This document shows positions 62,525-64,000 of a stretch of DNA of 64,000 nucleotides, piece by piece. The position numbers and the translations under genes are program-made. The notes under the pieces were generated by a model. That model ran no database searches. It saw only the letters and a program-made list of their open reading frames with translations, and was not told the DNA's origin. The stretch comes from Uranotaenia lowii (lineage: Eukaryota > Arthropoda > Insecta > Diptera > Culicidae), in contig NC_073693.1 in the NCBI RefSeq assembly GCF_029784155.1, positions 19,938,002 through 20,002,001 on the forward strand. Reading direction: 5' to 3'. How positions within the stretch are numbered: position 1 is the first letter of the stretch; each line of letters opens with the position of its first letter.

Positions 62525-62604
62525 CCACTGATTGGGAAAAATGCCCGCTCCCCTCGTGGGATTGGGCCTCAAGAGACAACCACGCATGGTTGTCTCATCA
62601 GTGG
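62525..62604. repeat. Stacked hairpin
   Basis: GAGACAACC (62573-62581) pairs with GGTTGTCTC (62588-62596) over a 6-nt loop. CCACTGAT (62525-62532) pairs with ATCAGTGG (62597-62604), directly continuing the 3' strand. Another hairpin, GATCTCGT/ACGAGATC, is at 62649-62668. Confidence 0.7.
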
Positions 62605-62671
62605 AGGCAGATCATTCCGATGCTGCCTGGCGGCCAAGACTTCTCGATGATCTCGTCCCTACGAGATCGTA

Positions 62672-62700
62672 CTCTTTCGAATATGGCTCTGAAAAGAGCC
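62672..62700 (-). terminator. Histone-type mRNA 3' stem-loop with adjacent GAAAGAG
   Basis: On the minus strand, GGCTCTTTTCAGAGCC (62700-62685) is an exact match to the metazoan replication-dependent histone stem-loop: a 6-bp stem with a TTTC loop. GAAAGAG (62678-62672), like the U7-binding downstream element, follows after only 6 nt, closer than usual. No histone coding sequence precedes it. On the plus strand the loop would be GAAA, not histone-like. Confidence 0.5.
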
Positions 62701-62759
62701 GATTAATTCCAGCGGCTGGATTCGGGACGAGCAGATGCCGGAGCGAGCACAGAAAACAC

Positions 62760-62955
62760 ACTACTTTAGCACTTCATAATTTCTCTTTATTTTTCTCTTA
62801 ATCACTTTCACTTTTCTCTGAGATGTTACTAGTTTGGTGGTTGAATGCGAACTGACTTCAGGCGCATCGAAGAAAGCGCCCTTAAATAGGCTAGCGGGAA
62901 GCACACAATCACGTGCTTGCGCCAGATAGAACCTCCTAGAAATTTCTAGCGAGAG
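62760..62955 (-). promoter_or_regulatory. Heat-shock-type promoter and leader captured in the TTAA element
   Basis: Reading on the minus strand, four contiguous 5-bp heat-shock units (GAA/TTC, one mismatch) lie at 62947-62928. A TATA-like TATTTAAG is at 62888-62881 and an initiator TCAGT at 62855-62851, putting the start near 62853, the heat-shock element at about -75 to -94 and the TATA at about -35. GAGAG/CTCTC words at 62951, 62983 and 63005 resemble GAGA-factor sites. The presumed leader (62853 to ~62760) is A-rich, as in insect Hsp70 mRNAs. The only ATG (62775) is followed at once by a stop, so no Hsp coding region is present. Confidence 0.55.
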
Positions 62956-63240
62956 CAGCCGTGTTGCTCATTTCGTTCGGTTCTCTCGCGGTCATTCATC
63001 GTCGCTCTCGCGTTCTTCAGTCGACTCGTCGGACTGAACATCGTGAAAATGGTGTTTTTTTTACCAGTTAGACCCTACCTCTCTCTTAAGGAAACATAGG
63101 GGGAGTCCATCCGGCCCGGCTCCTTTAGAAGTATCAAGTTTTTTAAGTCCTTCGTAAACATTATTGTAATTGACTTGAATATCACACACTAACTCTGGAA
63201 TGTATGAAAAGTATTCTCTATCACGGTCATCCATACTAAT

Positions 63241-64000
63241 TATTCAATGTTTAAGCAATAATAACAGTAACTTACAGCGGATTGAGACGAAAAATCATAT
63301 ACAAGAGTTTTGCAGTAAGAGAAAGTGATTCCTTATTTAAAAGGGGTCGTTCATATAAACTGTGTAATGTTTTAGAAATAATTGCTGCTCAGGAAAAGGG
63401 TCGTCTGATTAATGTTTTTACAACAATTGTCTTACTTTGCATTGGATCGAGACGAGAATTCGACGATAGAAAAAGAGGTCGTTGATATGAACTGTTGATT
63501 ATTTTGCAATATTTTCGTTATTATGCATCCGAACAAGACGAAAATTCGTACATGGGTGTTCTTTATGATAACTATTTATTTGAAACGGTTCATACCTTCA
63601 AGCTTTAAAGAGCAACACTACGGGTGTTCTGTTAGACGATCAATCATTTTCTTATTTTGAATTTCAGTTTGATAGACAAGCAAAAGGATCGTTCATAAAT
63701 ACTCTTTAATATTTTATGCAATATCGTCGTGAAAAAACATCTCAACAAACATTCAAACACAATCTCCTCATAACATATTAAAAGTTAATGCGAAACGGAG
63801 TTCGTATGAGATCAGCTAGTGAATTATAACTTGAAAGAAGACACAATGTTGCAGTATGTTTGACAGTACAACGTTTTAAAAAAAATCATTTCCTCTGTTA
63901 TATTTCCATAAATCTTACTGTTCAAAGCAAGAGTGGCTCTCTTGGCACAAAACAGACAACCTCCCTACGACTCCACCCTTGATTCTTAGCAGCTGATCTA
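63241..64000. other. Sequence upstream of the LINE, with a diverged repeat family
   Basis: No gene recognised. It consists partly of the repeat units listed at 63340-63760; the rest is AT-rich and featureless. Confidence 0.5.
63340..63760 (+). repeat. Diverged repeats with AAAAGGGTCGTTCATATAAA core
   Basis: Copies begin near 63340, 63392, 63468 and 63681. Shared words, in order, are GGTCGT, an ATAAACTGT-like word, a TTTTGCAATATTTTCG-like word and a GAGACGAAAATTCG-like word. A further copy is at 58410-58500 and weaker ones near 60115-60330. Spacing is irregular. Confidence 0.5.

Larger units (their letters stand above)
61801..63089. mobile_element. TTAA-flanked inverted-repeat element (1289 bp) carrying a promoter fragment
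   Basis: TTAA is present at 61801-61804 and 63086-63089. The adjoining 23 bp of each end are inverted repeats with 18 matches (TTAAGGGGGG... and TTAAGAGAGA... with GTAGGGT shared). Deleting the insert with one TTAA restores the host LINE frame exactly, which proves the insertion site. An internal 13-bp inverted repeat, CCCCAACGATTTT, is at 62098-62110 with its partner at 62230-62242. No transposase is present. The right half holds the heat-shock-like promoter and stem-loops listed separately. Confidence 0.88.
60355..63240 (-). pseudogene. CR1/Jockey-group LINE, reverse transcriptase region, broken and split by a TTAA element
   Basis: On the minus strand the homology starts near 63240 (IPELV, then LDTSKGAGPDGLPL). 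It is interrupted at 63089-61801 by a 1289-bp TTAA element and resumes exactly in frame at KKVPKFLKK. Further motifs: NYRGIAILSC near 61700, a frame-shifted motif A near 61490-61530, SGVPQGSHLGPLLFILFVND near 61300-61360 and YTDD in place of YADD at about 61248-61260. The C-terminal region (ILEY, FLLYALR near 60800, PLRPLRNKQL near 60600) follows. The 3' end is an (AAAT)n tail at 60358-60378. There are several frameshifts (near 61510, 61400, 60915). It is the same broad group as the LINE at 9.1-10.8 kb but clearly a different family. Confidence 0.87.

Noticed and set aside
62573..62604. Second hammerhead candidate (minus-strand CTGATGA followed by a perfect stem)
   Set aside because: The stem is followed by TCTTGA instead of GAAA, and stem III is absent.

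Overview
The window looks like repeat-rich euchromatin or heterochromatin from an insect nuclear genome. A dipteran, probably a mosquito, fits best. This is inferred from the mix of mobile elements: a Penelope-like element, an RTE-type LINE, two CR1/Jockey-group LINEs, two Tc1/mariner copies resembling the DD37E group, a tRNA-derived SINE and several TTAA or other inverted-repeat elements. It also fits the AT-rich spacers and the insect-style promoter fragment. No intact host protein-coding gene was recognised. The species cannot be fixed without a database search.

About 27 kb (42%) is five long arrays of one 9-bp minisatellite superfamily, AAAAWTGWC. Two arrays are (AAAAATGAC)n: B at 6244-9074 and E, inverted, at 45668-46241. 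Three are (AAAATTGTC)n: A, inverted, at 4427-4940; C at 10912-24007; and D, inverted, at 26914-36940. The unit is a multiple of three and gives a stop in only one of six frames, so the arrays carry open frames of up to thousands of codons that are not genes. C and D face each other across 2.9 kb as a giant inverted repeat. Both show higher-order duplication.

Layout. 1-1452: near-palindrome of ~163-bp subrepeats. 1458-3060: 5'-truncated Penelope-like element with RT motifs B and C, a GIY-YIG endonuclease and a hammerhead-like ribozyme motif in its 3' region. 4427-24007: arrays A, B and C, with a CR1/Jockey-type LINE wedged between B and C. 25073-25762: broken mariner. 26914-36940: array D. 38894-39644: inverted-repeat element with a TTAA element nested in it. 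39970-43698: RTE LINE with a 12-bp target-site duplication, interrupted by a 661-bp terminal-inverted-repeat element. 45668-46241: array E. 47481-48402: foldback-type element. 50640-50965: two SINE copies head to head. 54985-57690: mariner remnant, second RTE copy, LTR-like segment and a tRNA-Lys(CUU)-like sequence ending in an encoded CCA, bracketed by ~150-bp inverted repeats. 57900-58345: LINE 3' end. 60355-63240: CR1/Jockey-type LINE split by a 1289-bp TTAA element.

The TTAA element at 61801-63089 carries, on the minus strand, a heat-shock-type promoter (heat-shock element, GAGA sites, TATA and initiator motifs, A-rich leader). About 150 bp further on there is a perfect histone-type stem-loop, with no coding region between them. 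The parts do not form a gene pathway. The main story is nested transposition and the spread of a 9-bp repeat, with several RNA-structure signals (ribozyme, stem-loops, tRNA-like sequences) carried by the mobile elements.
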